From: an uncultured Syntrophobacteraceae bacterium
GTDB taxonomy: Bacteria > Desulfobacterota > Syntrophobacteria > Syntrophobacterales > Syntrophobacteraceae
Length of the DNA stretch: 5,277 nucleotides
Assembly: GCA_937889795.1 (NCBI GenBank)
Contig: CALBZH010000621.1
Span: 1-5,277 of the forward strand
Reading direction: 5' to 3'
A model generated the notes under the pieces. That model ran no database searches. It was not told where the DNA came from and was given only the letters and a program-made list of their open reading frames with translations. Position 1 is the stretch's first letter, and every line of letters starts with the position of its first letter. The position numbers and the translations under genes are program-made. This document shows, piece after piece, positions 1 to 5,277 of the stretch.

Positions 1-45
1 GATATCCACTCGTGACTGGAGTTCAGACGTGTGCTCTTCCGATCT
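1..45. other. Illumina TruSeq index-adapter contamination (synthetic)
   Basis: Bases 12-45 match, as I recall it, the whole 34-base TruSeq read-2/index adapter segment, from GTGACTGGAG to CTTCCGATCT. Bases 4-11 (ATCCACTC) sit where the 8-base index belongs; the reverse complement GAGTGGAT is, from memory, TruSeq index 23. Bases 1-3 (GAT) fit the end of the P7-side segment that precedes the index. The stretch is a library artefact left in the assembly. No gene should be called across it, and natural sequence begins at about 46. The minus-strand protease gene ends at 111 and is not damaged. Confidence 0.97.
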
Positions 46-110
46 GGCCGGGGCGTCTGGGATTCAACAGGGTGATGGGTGTGCTCAATCTTGCCTCCGT
101 TTCCTAAGTG

Positions 111-1208
111 CTATCGCCCACGCGACGGTTTGGGCTTTTCCCCAAGGGTTACCGTGGTGGTGGACCGGCTTCCGTTCCAATGGACCACTTCCACCCGGAT
201 CTTGTCGCCCGGACGGTATTTTCGAATCTTGCGGATGGCCGCGTCGGCGTCTTCCACGGGCTCCCCTTCGATGCGAACGATGATGTCGCCGCCAACAACG
301 ATGATGTAGTTACCGATCTGGGCACGCTCGCGACCGCCTTTGAGTCCTGCCTTGTCGGCCGGTCCACGCGGTGTGACCTCCATGATCATGGCTCCCGATT
401 CGACGGGCAGCTTGAGGGCTTCGGCGAGCGTCGGCGTGAGCGTGCGCATGGAAGCCCCGATCCACGGGTAGGCATAGTAGCCTTTTTCGATGAGGTCATT
501 GAGGACCGCTTTGGCGGCGTCGATGGGGATAGCGAATCCAATGCCCACGTTAGCCCCCGTGGGGCTGAAGATGGCCGTGTTGATCCCGATCATCCTGCCG
601 GACGAATCGATGAGCGGTCCCCCCGAGTTGCCGGGGTTGATGGAGGCGTCCGTCTGGATGATGTCCTCGACCAGGGACCCGTTGGATGCCCGCAGCGCCC
701 GGCCGATGGAGCTGATCACGCCGGTCGTCAGAGTCTGACTCAATCCGAAGGGGTTGCCGATGGCGATGACCTTCTGCCCCACCTTGAGGTTGGAAGACGT
801 TCCCATCGGGATGACGGCCAGATCCTCCTTTTTCGGCTCGATTTTGACCACCGCGATGTCCGTGTCCGGGTCCGAGCCAACCAGCTTGGCGGTGTACTTC
901 TTTCCGTTCGCCAGGGTGACTTCCAGCTTCCGGGCGTCCTCGATGACGTGGTGGTTGGTCAGGATATAGCCCCGGGAGTCGATGATGGCGCCCGAGCCCG
1001 TGCCTTCCCGCGGGGTCACGTTGAAAAAGAAGTCGTGCTCCAGGACCGTGCTGGTGATGTTCACCACACCCGGCGAAAGTCGCTGATAGATTTCGATGTT
1101 GTTGCGCTCGTCCTCCGTCATAGCCCGGGCCGGGGCAACGCTCAGTGCCAGAATCAATGCGATCCGACAAACCCGGCGGCAGAGCCAGCCCGCTTTCTCA
1201 CTGATCAT
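111..1208 (-). CDS. htrA: Exported HtrA/Deg-family serine protease with one PDZ domain
   Basis: A 365-residue S1C-family serine protease, likely periplasmic, degrading or processing misfolded envelope proteins. Residues 1-29 form a signal peptide: basic n-region, hydrophobic core, cleavage site ending A-R-A. The protease domain (about 35-235) carries the full triad: His87 in TNHHV, Asp117 in DTDIAVV and Ser195 in GNSGGP. One PDZ domain follows (about 248-353), so the architecture is DegS-like or plant Deg1-like rather than the two-PDZ DegP/DegQ. The loop before the catalytic His is short, unlike the long LA loop of DegP. The ATG at 1208 is chosen because GGAGAGGA lies 6 bases upstream and the signal peptide starts there; the upstream ATG at 1394 would add an unrelated tail overlapping the neighbour. 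It lies 22 bp downstream of a paralogous protease, probably in one operon. I see no terminator in 46-110. The exact htrA/deg subtype is uncertain. Confidence 0.95.
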   Translation of the reverse strand: MISEKAGWLCRRVCRIALILALSVAPARAMTEDERNNIEIYQRLSPGVVNITSTVLEHDFFFNVTPREGTGSGAIIDSRGYILTNHHVIEDARKLEVTLANGKKYTAKLVGSDPDTDIAVVKIEPKKEDLAVIPMGTSSNLKVGQKVIAIGNPFGLSQTLTTGVISSIGRALRASNGSLVEDIIQTDASINPGNSGGPLIDSSGRMIGINTAIFSPTGANVGIGFAIPIDAAKAVLNDLIEKGYYAYPWIGASMRTLTPTLAEALKLPVESGAMIMEVTPRGPADKAGLKGGRERAQIGNYIIVVGGDIIVRIEGEPVEDADAAIRKIRKYRPGDKIRVEVVHWNGSRSTTTVTLGEKPKPSRGR

Positions 1209-1214
1209 GGGTTG

Positions 1215-1222
1215 TCCTCTCC
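1215..1222 (-). promoter_or_regulatory. Ribosome binding site of the PDZ-containing protease
   Basis: On the minus strand this reads GGAGAGGA, ending 6 bases before the ATG at 1208. It lies wholly within the 22-bp gap between the two protease genes. It decides the start against the longer in-frame option at 1394. Confidence 0.8.
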
Positions 1223-1230
1223 AGTTGGGG

Positions 1231-2079
1231 TTATCCTCTTCGACCGTCAGCGGCTCCCCTGCGGTACAGCCATCGCAGGAGCGAATAGACGACCAGAACG
1301 GCGAGCACCCAAGCCAAATAGCGCTGCCACGGCCTTCCGGCCCCGCCGGCAAACGAGGCGATCCTCGAGCTCGGGATGGCGAATCCGATTCCAATGCTGG
1401 AGCCCGTGGGACTCAGGATCAGCGTATTCATCCCGATCAACTCGCCTTTGGAGTTGACCAGGGCGCCTCCTGAATTGCCAGGGTTGACGGAGGCATCGGT
1501 CTGGATGAGCCCCCTGAGGATGGCTCCTTCGCTCCGGATGTCCCGCCCCGTCATGCTGACGGTCCCCGTCGTGAGGGTCCGTCCGAGCCCGAATGGATTC
1601 CCGAGCGCCAACACCTTCTCGCCCACCTGGATCTTCGACGAATCCCCCACGGGGATGGGCTTCAGGGAGTGCTTTCCGGGAGCGATCTTGAGAAGCGCCA
1701 AGTCCTGCTCGGGGATGGCATGCACGATGATCGCTCTGAAATGGAAACCCTCTTCCACGGTCACCACGATATCCTCGGCGGAAGCCACCACGTGAAAATT
1801 GGTTGCGATCAGGCCGTCGGCGGTCAGGATGATGCCGGAGCCCGCACCCTCCTGGGGCATCCCGAGGAACAAGTCGCTCGATTCACCCGCCGTCGTCGTG
1901 ATATTCACGATGGATGGTGCTACCCTTTCATAGGTAGCGATGGTATTCTCTTCATCCGAAGTGAGAGTAAGACCTGGGCTCGGGTTGAGCAACAAGAGGG
2001 AGGCAAAAAGCGGCAAGATGACGATGCGACCTCCCATGCGTGTCGATTCCCGCCCCTGGCTGGTGGGCCTCAGCGACAT
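1231..2079 (-). CDS. HtrA-like serine protease with C-terminal membrane helix, no PDZ
   Basis: A 282-residue S1C-family protease, paralogous to the adjacent PDZ-bearing enzyme and similar over the whole catalytic domain (near half identical by eye). The signal-peptide hydrophobic core is at about residues 17-33, after a longish basic n-region. The triad is intact: His96 in TNFHVV, Asp126 in EQDLALL, Ser203 in GNSGGA. After the last protease strand (GIGFAIP, ending at residue 236) there is no PDZ. A glycine-rich linker leads to a membrane helix at about 253-271 and an arginine-rich tail (RRGAADGRRG). This predicts a type I inner-membrane protein with a periplasmic protease and a cytosolic tail (inference). 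The ATG at 2079 is preferred because AAAGGGAGG lies 9 bases upstream. The ATG at 2037 lacks such a site but gives a shorter signal peptide, and the ATG at 2181 adds an implausible hydrophilic leader. It is the first gene of the tandem. An ancient loss of the PDZ is possible, but nothing looks freshly broken. Confidence 0.92.
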   Translation of the reverse strand: MSLRPTSQGRESTRMGGRIVILPLFASLLLLNPSPGLTLTSDEENTIATYERVAPSIVNITTTAGESSDLFLGMPQEGAGSGIILTADGLIATNFHVVASAEDIVVTVEEGFHFRAIIVHAIPEQDLALLKIAPGKHSLKPIPVGDSSKIQVGEKVLALGNPFGLGRTLTTGTVSMTGRDIRSEGAILRGLIQTDASVNPGNSGGALVNSKGELIGMNTLILSPTGSSIGIGFAIPSSRIASFAGGAGRPWQRYLAWVLAVLVVYSLLRWLYRRGAADGRRG

Positions 2080-2088
2080 TTGGCTCAG

Positions 2089-2097
2089 CCTCCCTTT
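2089..2097 (-). promoter_or_regulatory. Ribosome binding site of the membrane-anchored protease
   Basis: On the minus strand this reads AAAGGGAGG, a strong Shine-Dalgarno match 9 bases from the ATG at 2079. It is the main reason to prefer that start over the in-frame ATGs at 2181 and 2037. Confidence 0.75.
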
Positions 2098-2310
2098 GAA
2101 ACGATGGCCCGTTGAGGGAACGTCCTCACCACGTCGCTTCGCAACGGAGTGTCCGTGGCTGGACGCAACGCCAGACATCAATTCATGGACGTCATCCCGG
2201 CATGTTTCTACCCGGGATCCAGCAGAATTTTCACACGGACCCCGGATTCAGGCTAACCCCCTGCCGGAGTGACGAGACGAGGGCTGTCTGAAATCCGGTC
2301 GTCCAACCTT

Positions 2311-2338
2311 GCTGTCACCATAGCATGGTGGTGACGGC
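2311..2338. repeat. Inverted repeat, 10-bp arms with 8-base loop
   Basis: The arms GCTGTCACCA (2311-2320) and TGGTGACGGC (2329-2338) pair over 10 positions with one T-G wobble, around the loop TAGCATGG. An alternative inner pairing, CACCAT (2316-2321) with ATGGTG (2325-2330), is also possible. No T-run follows on either strand, so it does not look like a rho-independent terminator. Its place between divergent transcription units would suit an operator or a 5' leader hairpin of the VanZ-like gene, but the sequence does not show which. Confidence 0.45.
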
Positions 2339-2480
2339 TTGTCATGTTTGGAGCCCGGGACAAAACGAGGCCTGGGCAGATTCCTGCTCCGGTGACGGAC
2401 CCGCGGAAGCATCGAGCTGCCGTTCGATGCGACGGATTCCCAGAAAGGCTCTGAACCGAATTGGTCGGAGAACATTCAGC

Positions 2481-3086
2481 ATGAACGGTACCTATCGCAT
2501 CAGGCTGGCAAGACTGGCCCGCTTGAGTCCCTGGGTTTGGATCGCGGCCATTTTCGGTGCTCAAGCGGTGGGCTCCCTGGCGGTCACAGCGCTGTTTAAG
2601 ATGGCGATCCGCGAGACCCTTATCCCCATTTTGATTCTCCTATTGGGGATGGTGGTCTCGGTTCTTCTGGCCAGGCGAGATTCTCCAGGACCGGTTTCGT
2701 GGTGGGCTCGGTCCATCCCCTTCCCACTTTATGCGCTTTTTATATTCTCGCTTTCGAGCCGGGATTATCCGGACGCCCAGGTGAGCATGAACGCGGACCT
2801 GTTTCACTTGGCGGAGTTTTCGACCTTGGGGTTTTTTCTGGCTTACTTCTGGTACCCGCTGCTCAAGCGGGCCGGATCCGTTCTCTTTTCCGTGGCGGTG
2901 CTGGGCAGTGGCCTTCTGTTCGCGCTCACCGATGAGCTTCACCAGCTCTACGTTCCAGGCCGCACGGCAAGCGTCATCGATCTGGTGTACGATGCGACCG
3001 CTCTCGCCGCGGCGTGTTGTGTCTTTCTGGTCGGGGTCAACGTAAGGATCAATCTGCAGCGGATGTCGGCGGAGCAGGGGAGTTGA
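2481..3086 (+). CDS. VanZ-like family integral membrane protein
   Basis: A 201-residue protein with about six predicted membrane helices, near residues 18-38, 47-64, 78-91, 111-128, 132-149 and 166-188. It bears the family signatures: HLAEFSTLGF (109-118) opening the fourth helix, then DELHQLYVPGRTAS (151-164) followed by D167 and D171 in the last helix. The family is named after VanZ of the vanA cluster, which gives low-level teicoplanin resistance. Most chromosomal members have no known role, and no other van gene is present, so resistance should not be inferred. The ATG at 2481 follows CGGAG (2466-2470) with a 10-base spacer, and the first helix begins soon after. In-frame ATGs at 2325 and 2427 would add a charged, non-membrane leader without a good ribosome site. 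It converges on pgpA with a 25-bp gap and no visible terminator hairpin. Confidence 0.9.
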   Translation: MNGTYRIRLARLARLSPWVWIAAIFGAQAVGSLAVTALFKMAIRETLIPILILLLGMVVSVLLARRDSPGPVSWWARSIPFPLYALFIFSLSSRDYPDAQVSMNADLFHLAEFSTLGFFLAYFWYPLLKRAGSVLFSVAVLGSGLLFALTDELHQLYVPGRTASVIDLVYDATALAAACCVFLVGVNVRINLQRMSAEQGS

Positions 3087-3111
3087 CCGAGCCGGAGCAG
3101 AGCGTCGCGCA

Positions 3112-3591
3112 TTAGCCCAACAAGGCCAGGATGGCCCGCAGCAGCAGATGGGCTGCCAGCCCCGCAAGGAGGTCGTCCAGCAGGATGCCCAATCCGCCCG
3201 GCACCTTGGTGTCAGCCACCCGAATCGGCCAAGGCTTCCAGATGTCGAAAATCCGGAAGAGCAGAAATCCGATCGCGAGCGAAAGCAACGTCGCGGGCAG
3301 GGCGAACATCGTCACCAGATAGCCGGCAAGCTCGTCCACGACCACCTCTCGGGGGTCCTTTTTTCCGAGTTTGTTGGCGGCAACATCGCAGGCCAGCCAA
3401 CTGACGAGAAGGAATGCCGTGAGCAGCACCGCTCCGTACAAGGGCTGTCGGATCGTGCTCATCACCCATGCCGCGGGCACTCCCGCTACCAGGGTGGCGA
3501 CCGATCCGCTGGCCACGGGAGCGCGGCCGATGCCCCCGAGGACGGCGAGCCACACGAGTGAGGCTTCAACGCTCCTTTGGTTCGACTTCAC
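3112..3591 (-). CDS. pgpA: Phosphatidylglycerophosphatase A (PgpA)
   Basis: A 159-residue membrane enzyme that dephosphorylates phosphatidylglycerol phosphate to phosphatidylglycerol, the last step of that phospholipid's synthesis in the inner membrane. The PgpA signatures appear in order: the N-terminal glycine/proline motif GRAPVASGS (22-30), DPREVVVDELAGY (79-91) with acidic residues D86 and E87, FRIFDIWKPWPI (112-123), and GGLGILLDDLLAGL (132-145) with D139/D140. Several hydrophobic segments lie between the motifs. The first motif deviates from the common APGTxGS form, reading ASGSVAT here. The start is a GTG at 3591 with CCAGGAA ending 6 bases upstream, giving a length normal for the family. 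The only in-frame ATG, at 3660, would add 23 residues (including two cysteines) outside the family. It is divergent from the large unknown gene and convergent with the VanZ-like gene, so it appears monocistronic and lacks the cinA/recA neighbours seen in some relatives. Confidence 0.95.
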   Translation of the reverse strand: MKSNQRSVEASLVWLAVLGGIGRAPVASGSVATLVAGVPAAWVMSTIRQPLYGAVLLTAFLLVSWLACDVAANKLGKKDPREVVVDELAGYLVTMFALPATLLSLAIGFLLFRIFDIWKPWPIRVADTKVPGGLGILLDDLLAGLAAHLLLRAILALLG

Positions 3592-3683
3592 TTTGTTTTC
3601 CTGGTAATAGCGAGGAGCTGACTTCTGGCACCGGCATGAGGAGCCTTCACGCACAAACACCGACTGCCTTTCCGGATTGCCCT
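3592..3683. promoter_or_regulatory. Short divergent promoter region of pgpA and the large unknown gene
   Basis: These 92 bp must carry or adjoin the promoters of two divergent genes. I found no convincing -35/-10 pair in either direction. On the minus strand TATTAC (rc of 3603-3608) resembles a -10 box, but it overlaps the pgpA ribosome site and lacks a -35 partner. If the large gene really starts at the in-frame ATG at 3636, the spacer shrinks to 44 bp. Confidence 0.35.
3598..3604 (-). promoter_or_regulatory. Ribosome binding site supporting the GTG start of pgpA
   Basis: On the minus strand this reads CCAGGAA, placed 6 bases before the GTG at 3591. It supports a GTG start and a 159-residue PgpA over the ATG at 3660. 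Confidence 0.7.
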
Positions 3684-5277
3684 ATGACCAATGAGTCCTC
3701 AAGCATCGATGGAAAAGGCCTCGAGCATTGGGGAGGCTTTTTCCGCCTTATCAACCCGGTCGACTACGAACGATTTGGGGTCGATCCCCAGGACGTCCCC
3801 ATGGGGACCTTCGCATCGGAAGACCACCCCGGGTTTCTCCCGAGCCGGCTGGGCGGCAACGCGTACGGGCTTGGCCTCGCCGAACAGAGCGCCTTGTCGG
3901 ATGCGGATCTAAGCTTCTTGGAAACGATCGACTTCGAGGACGAGCAGGCCATCGCGGAGCACCATCGCCAGCTCAACGCCATCTATCAAAAGCTCAGCCT
4001 CCTCATCCGGTTCACCCGATCCGGTCGACGGTACTTTCTGGTTCCGATCACGCTGGTAGCGCATTCTCTGCGCGAAATCAAGGCCAAGGCCGACGAAGTG
4101 GCCGAGCTCGTCATCCGGCACATTTGGGAGACTAGGATCGAACGGCTGGAGATCGGGCTGCTCACGGCGGGAGAAGACCTGCTGGCCCACGAGCTCACGG
4201 CGAGGCTCTCGACGCATCGTATCGTTTTGTTCGACTCCCTTGAGAAGCTCCGATCCTGGCGTATCCCGTTGGATATCGTCATCCTCCCCAAAGACATTTT
4301 CGAGTACCTGCTGGAACAGAACCTCCCCCAGATGCGCTCGAAACCGCTCAACCGGCAACGGCTGCAGAACTCTGCCACCTACCTCGCCGGCAAGATTTTC
4401 GATGTTTTGGATCTTTCGGGCAAGCTCATCGTCCTCGCAAGCTCTCCCGTGCCCAGGGATGATCGCATCTGCAACATCCGGTTTCATAAGGAACAGGATC
4501 TGAAATCGTTTCTCCTCTTCGCGCATATTTTTCACACCAAGGTGCCTTACGCGGCCGAATCGGTGGACACTGCCATCGAGGTGCATCTGAAGGACCTGCA
4601 TTACTATCTTTCTCGTTTCGGGTTTTACGAGCCACATTTGAGGGAGCTTATCGGAGACCGGCGTCCCGAGCGCTTGAGTGTTGCGGATGTCAACGGACTG
4701 CGGCGCATCAACCTGCGTCTTCCACAACCCTACGTGAACACCCCCGAAAAGCTTTGGAAGTCCGTCTTCAGCCCGTTTTTCAGCATCATCCAACTGCGGA
4801 GCAAGTCGCCCAAACAGCATACGGAGTATTGGGAAAGCAGGATCGAAATTGATGCGGACTTGCCAGAAAGCCTTCTTGTCTTCGTCGGACGGCCGCGCCC
4901 GCCCGAACTCGATCTCAGCGCGCTGGACGAGGACGTCAAGCACTCGGGAATGGCCGGGTGCAGCCTTTCCCTGGTCGCTCCGTACAGGAACAGTTTTCGC
5001 TACGTCCTGGAGGTTCTCAATGTCCTCACGCGTATTCGAGACAACGACTTTCCAAAGATCTCCGAATTGGAGCGGGCTCGACTCAGCAACCCGTTTCGGG
5101 GTCGCAACGAGCACTTTCAGGCCATTATCAGGCTTCTCGGTCAGGTCCCGAAGCTGGAACGGGTGCGTGAGCTTCTGAACCCCGACCGTATCGAGGGGCC
5201 GCACACCCCGGTTCTCGCAAACATTCCAAAGCTGGCCCAGCACGGGTTTTCGCCGGCCCAGCTGAGAGAGCTGTTTC
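3684..5277 (+). CDS. Large protein of unknown function, truncated by window end
   Basis: An uninterrupted plus-strand frame of 531 codons plus one base reaches the window edge without a stop, so the C-terminus is missing. I do not recognise the family. It has no signal peptide or clear membrane helix, so it is probably cytosolic. Residues 1-80 are acidic and loop-rich. A helical stretch (about 86-150) follows, including HSLREIKAKADEVAELVIRH. Residues 151-254 alternate strands and helices: LEIGLL (155-160), HRIVLFDS (178-185), LDIVIL (196-201), DLSGKLIVLASS (243-254). These are loosely like a Rossmann or class I methyltransferase core without a proper glycine-rich SAM loop. The remainder (about 260-531) is mixed, with helical parts such as FRYVLEVLNVLTRIRD (438-453). 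Protein-like composition and G/C-rich third positions argue that it is real. The start is uncertain: the ATG at 3684 has only a weak CGGA upstream, and the in-frame ATG at 3636 adds 16 residues. It is divergent from pgpA. Confidence 0.85.
   Translation, partial: MTNESSSIDGKGLEHWGGFFRLINPVDYERFGVDPQDVPMGTFASEDHPGFLPSRLGGNAYGLGLAEQSALSDADLSFLETIDFEDEQAIAEHHRQLNAIYQKLSLLIRFTRSGRRYFLVPITLVAHSLREIKAKADEVAELVIRHIWETRIERLEIGLLTAGEDLLAHELTARLSTHRIVLFDSLEKLRSWRIPLDIVILPKDIFEYLLEQNLPQMRSKPLNRQRLQNSATYLAGKIFDVLDLSGKLIVLASSPVPRDDRICNIRFHKEQDLKSFLLFAHIFHTKVPYAAESVDTAIEVHLKDLHYYLSRFGFYEPHLRELIGDRRPERLSVADVNGLRRINLRLPQPYVNTPEKLWKSVFSPFFSIIQLRSKSPKQHTEYWESRIEIDADLPESLLVFVGRPRPPELDLSALDEDVKHSGMAGCSLSLVAPYRNSFRYVLEVLNVLTRIRDNDFPKISELERARLSNPFRGRNEHFQAIIRLLGQVPKLERVRELLNPDRIEGPHTPVLANIPKLAQHGFSPAQLRELF

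Larger units (their letters stand above)
2080..2480. other. Divergent intergenic region between protease operon and vanZ-like gene
   Basis: These 401 bp separate the minus-strand protease operon from the plus-strand VanZ-like gene and should hold both promoters. I looked for sigma-70 boxes, a sigma-54 GG/GC pair and a heat-shock-type promoter on both strands and found none I would defend. The only clear structure is the inverted repeat at 2311-2338. Open frames that run into the region from both sides (to 2181 on the minus strand, from 2325 on the plus strand) are 5' extensions without protein-like content. No small gene or RNA is apparent. Confidence 0.6.

Noticed and set aside
29..283. 84-codon plus-strand open frame at the left end
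   Set aside because: It begins inside the synthetic adapter and then runs antisense to the protease gene.
1209..1394. N-terminal extension of the PDZ protease to the ATG at 1394
   Set aside because: The extra 62 residues overlap the upstream gene, place a hydrophilic stretch before the signal peptide, and ignore the clear ribosome site for 1208.
108..1457. 449-codon open frame on the plus strand
   Set aside because: It is antisense to both HtrA-type proteases, whose catalytic motifs are unmistakable. The plus-strand translation is Asp/Arg/Gly-rich low-complexity sequence typical of a shadow frame.
2080..2181. N-terminal extension of the PDZ-less protease to the ATG at 2181
   Set aside because: It would bury the signal peptide about 50 residues in, and a strong ribosome site sits directly before 2079.
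2481..3086. Glycopeptide resistance from the VanZ-like gene
   Set aside because: No vanH/A/X or regulatory van genes are present, and most VanZ-family proteins are not resistance determinants.
3087..3111. Bidirectional terminator between the VanZ-like gene and pgpA
   Set aside because: The 25-bp gap has no stable stem with a T-run in either direction.
3624..3642. Sigma-54-like TGGCAC upstream of the large unknown gene
   Set aside because: TGGCAC at 3626-3631 is present, but the matching GC/TTGC element at the expected spacing is absent.
3909..5243. 444-codon open frame on the minus strand
   Set aside because: It is antisense to the plus-strand frame from 3684. Its translation is rich in Arg/Glu/Val with no recognisable motifs, and its openness follows from the G/C-ending codons of the sense gene. 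The plus-strand product looks like a folded protein.

Overview
This is a GC-rich window of bacterial chromosomal DNA, probably the end of a metagenome or draft-genome contig. The first 45 bases are not biological. They match the index (P7) side of an Illumina TruSeq adapter with an 8-base index, so natural sequence starts near base 46. The genes suggest a Gram-negative host: two exported HtrA-type proteases with signal peptides, a phosphatidylglycerophosphatase A and a VanZ-like membrane protein. The style resembles Desulfobacterota (former Deltaproteobacteria), but no marker here settles that.

Layout. Bases 111-2079, minus strand: a two-gene tandem of S1C (HtrA/Deg) serine proteases 22 bp apart. 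The promoter-proximal gene (1231-2079) has a complete protease domain, but a C-terminal membrane helix replaces the PDZ domain. The distal gene (111-1208) is a classical exported protease with one PDZ domain. Bases 2080-2480 form a 401-bp divergent intergenic region with one good inverted repeat (2311-2338). Bases 2481-3086, plus strand: a six-helix VanZ-family protein. It converges, with a 25-bp gap, on pgpA (3112-3591, minus strand, GTG start). Divergent from pgpA is a long plus-strand reading frame starting at 3684 (or 3636). It stays open to the last base, giving at least 531 residues of a soluble protein I do not recognise. Because it has no stop in the window, it is easily missed by tools that require one.

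How the genes fit together. The proteases probably act in envelope protein quality control, one free in the periplasm and one tethered to the inner membrane. PgpA makes phosphatidylglycerol in the inner membrane, and VanZ-like proteins are membrane proteins of mostly unknown role. The window therefore has an envelope theme, although the genes lie in separate transcription units. The least explained element is the large protein at the right end. Its residues about 151-254 vaguely resemble a degenerate Rossmann/methyltransferase-like fold, and the rest matches nothing I know. I see no tRNA, rRNA, CRISPR array, insertion sequence or phage gene.
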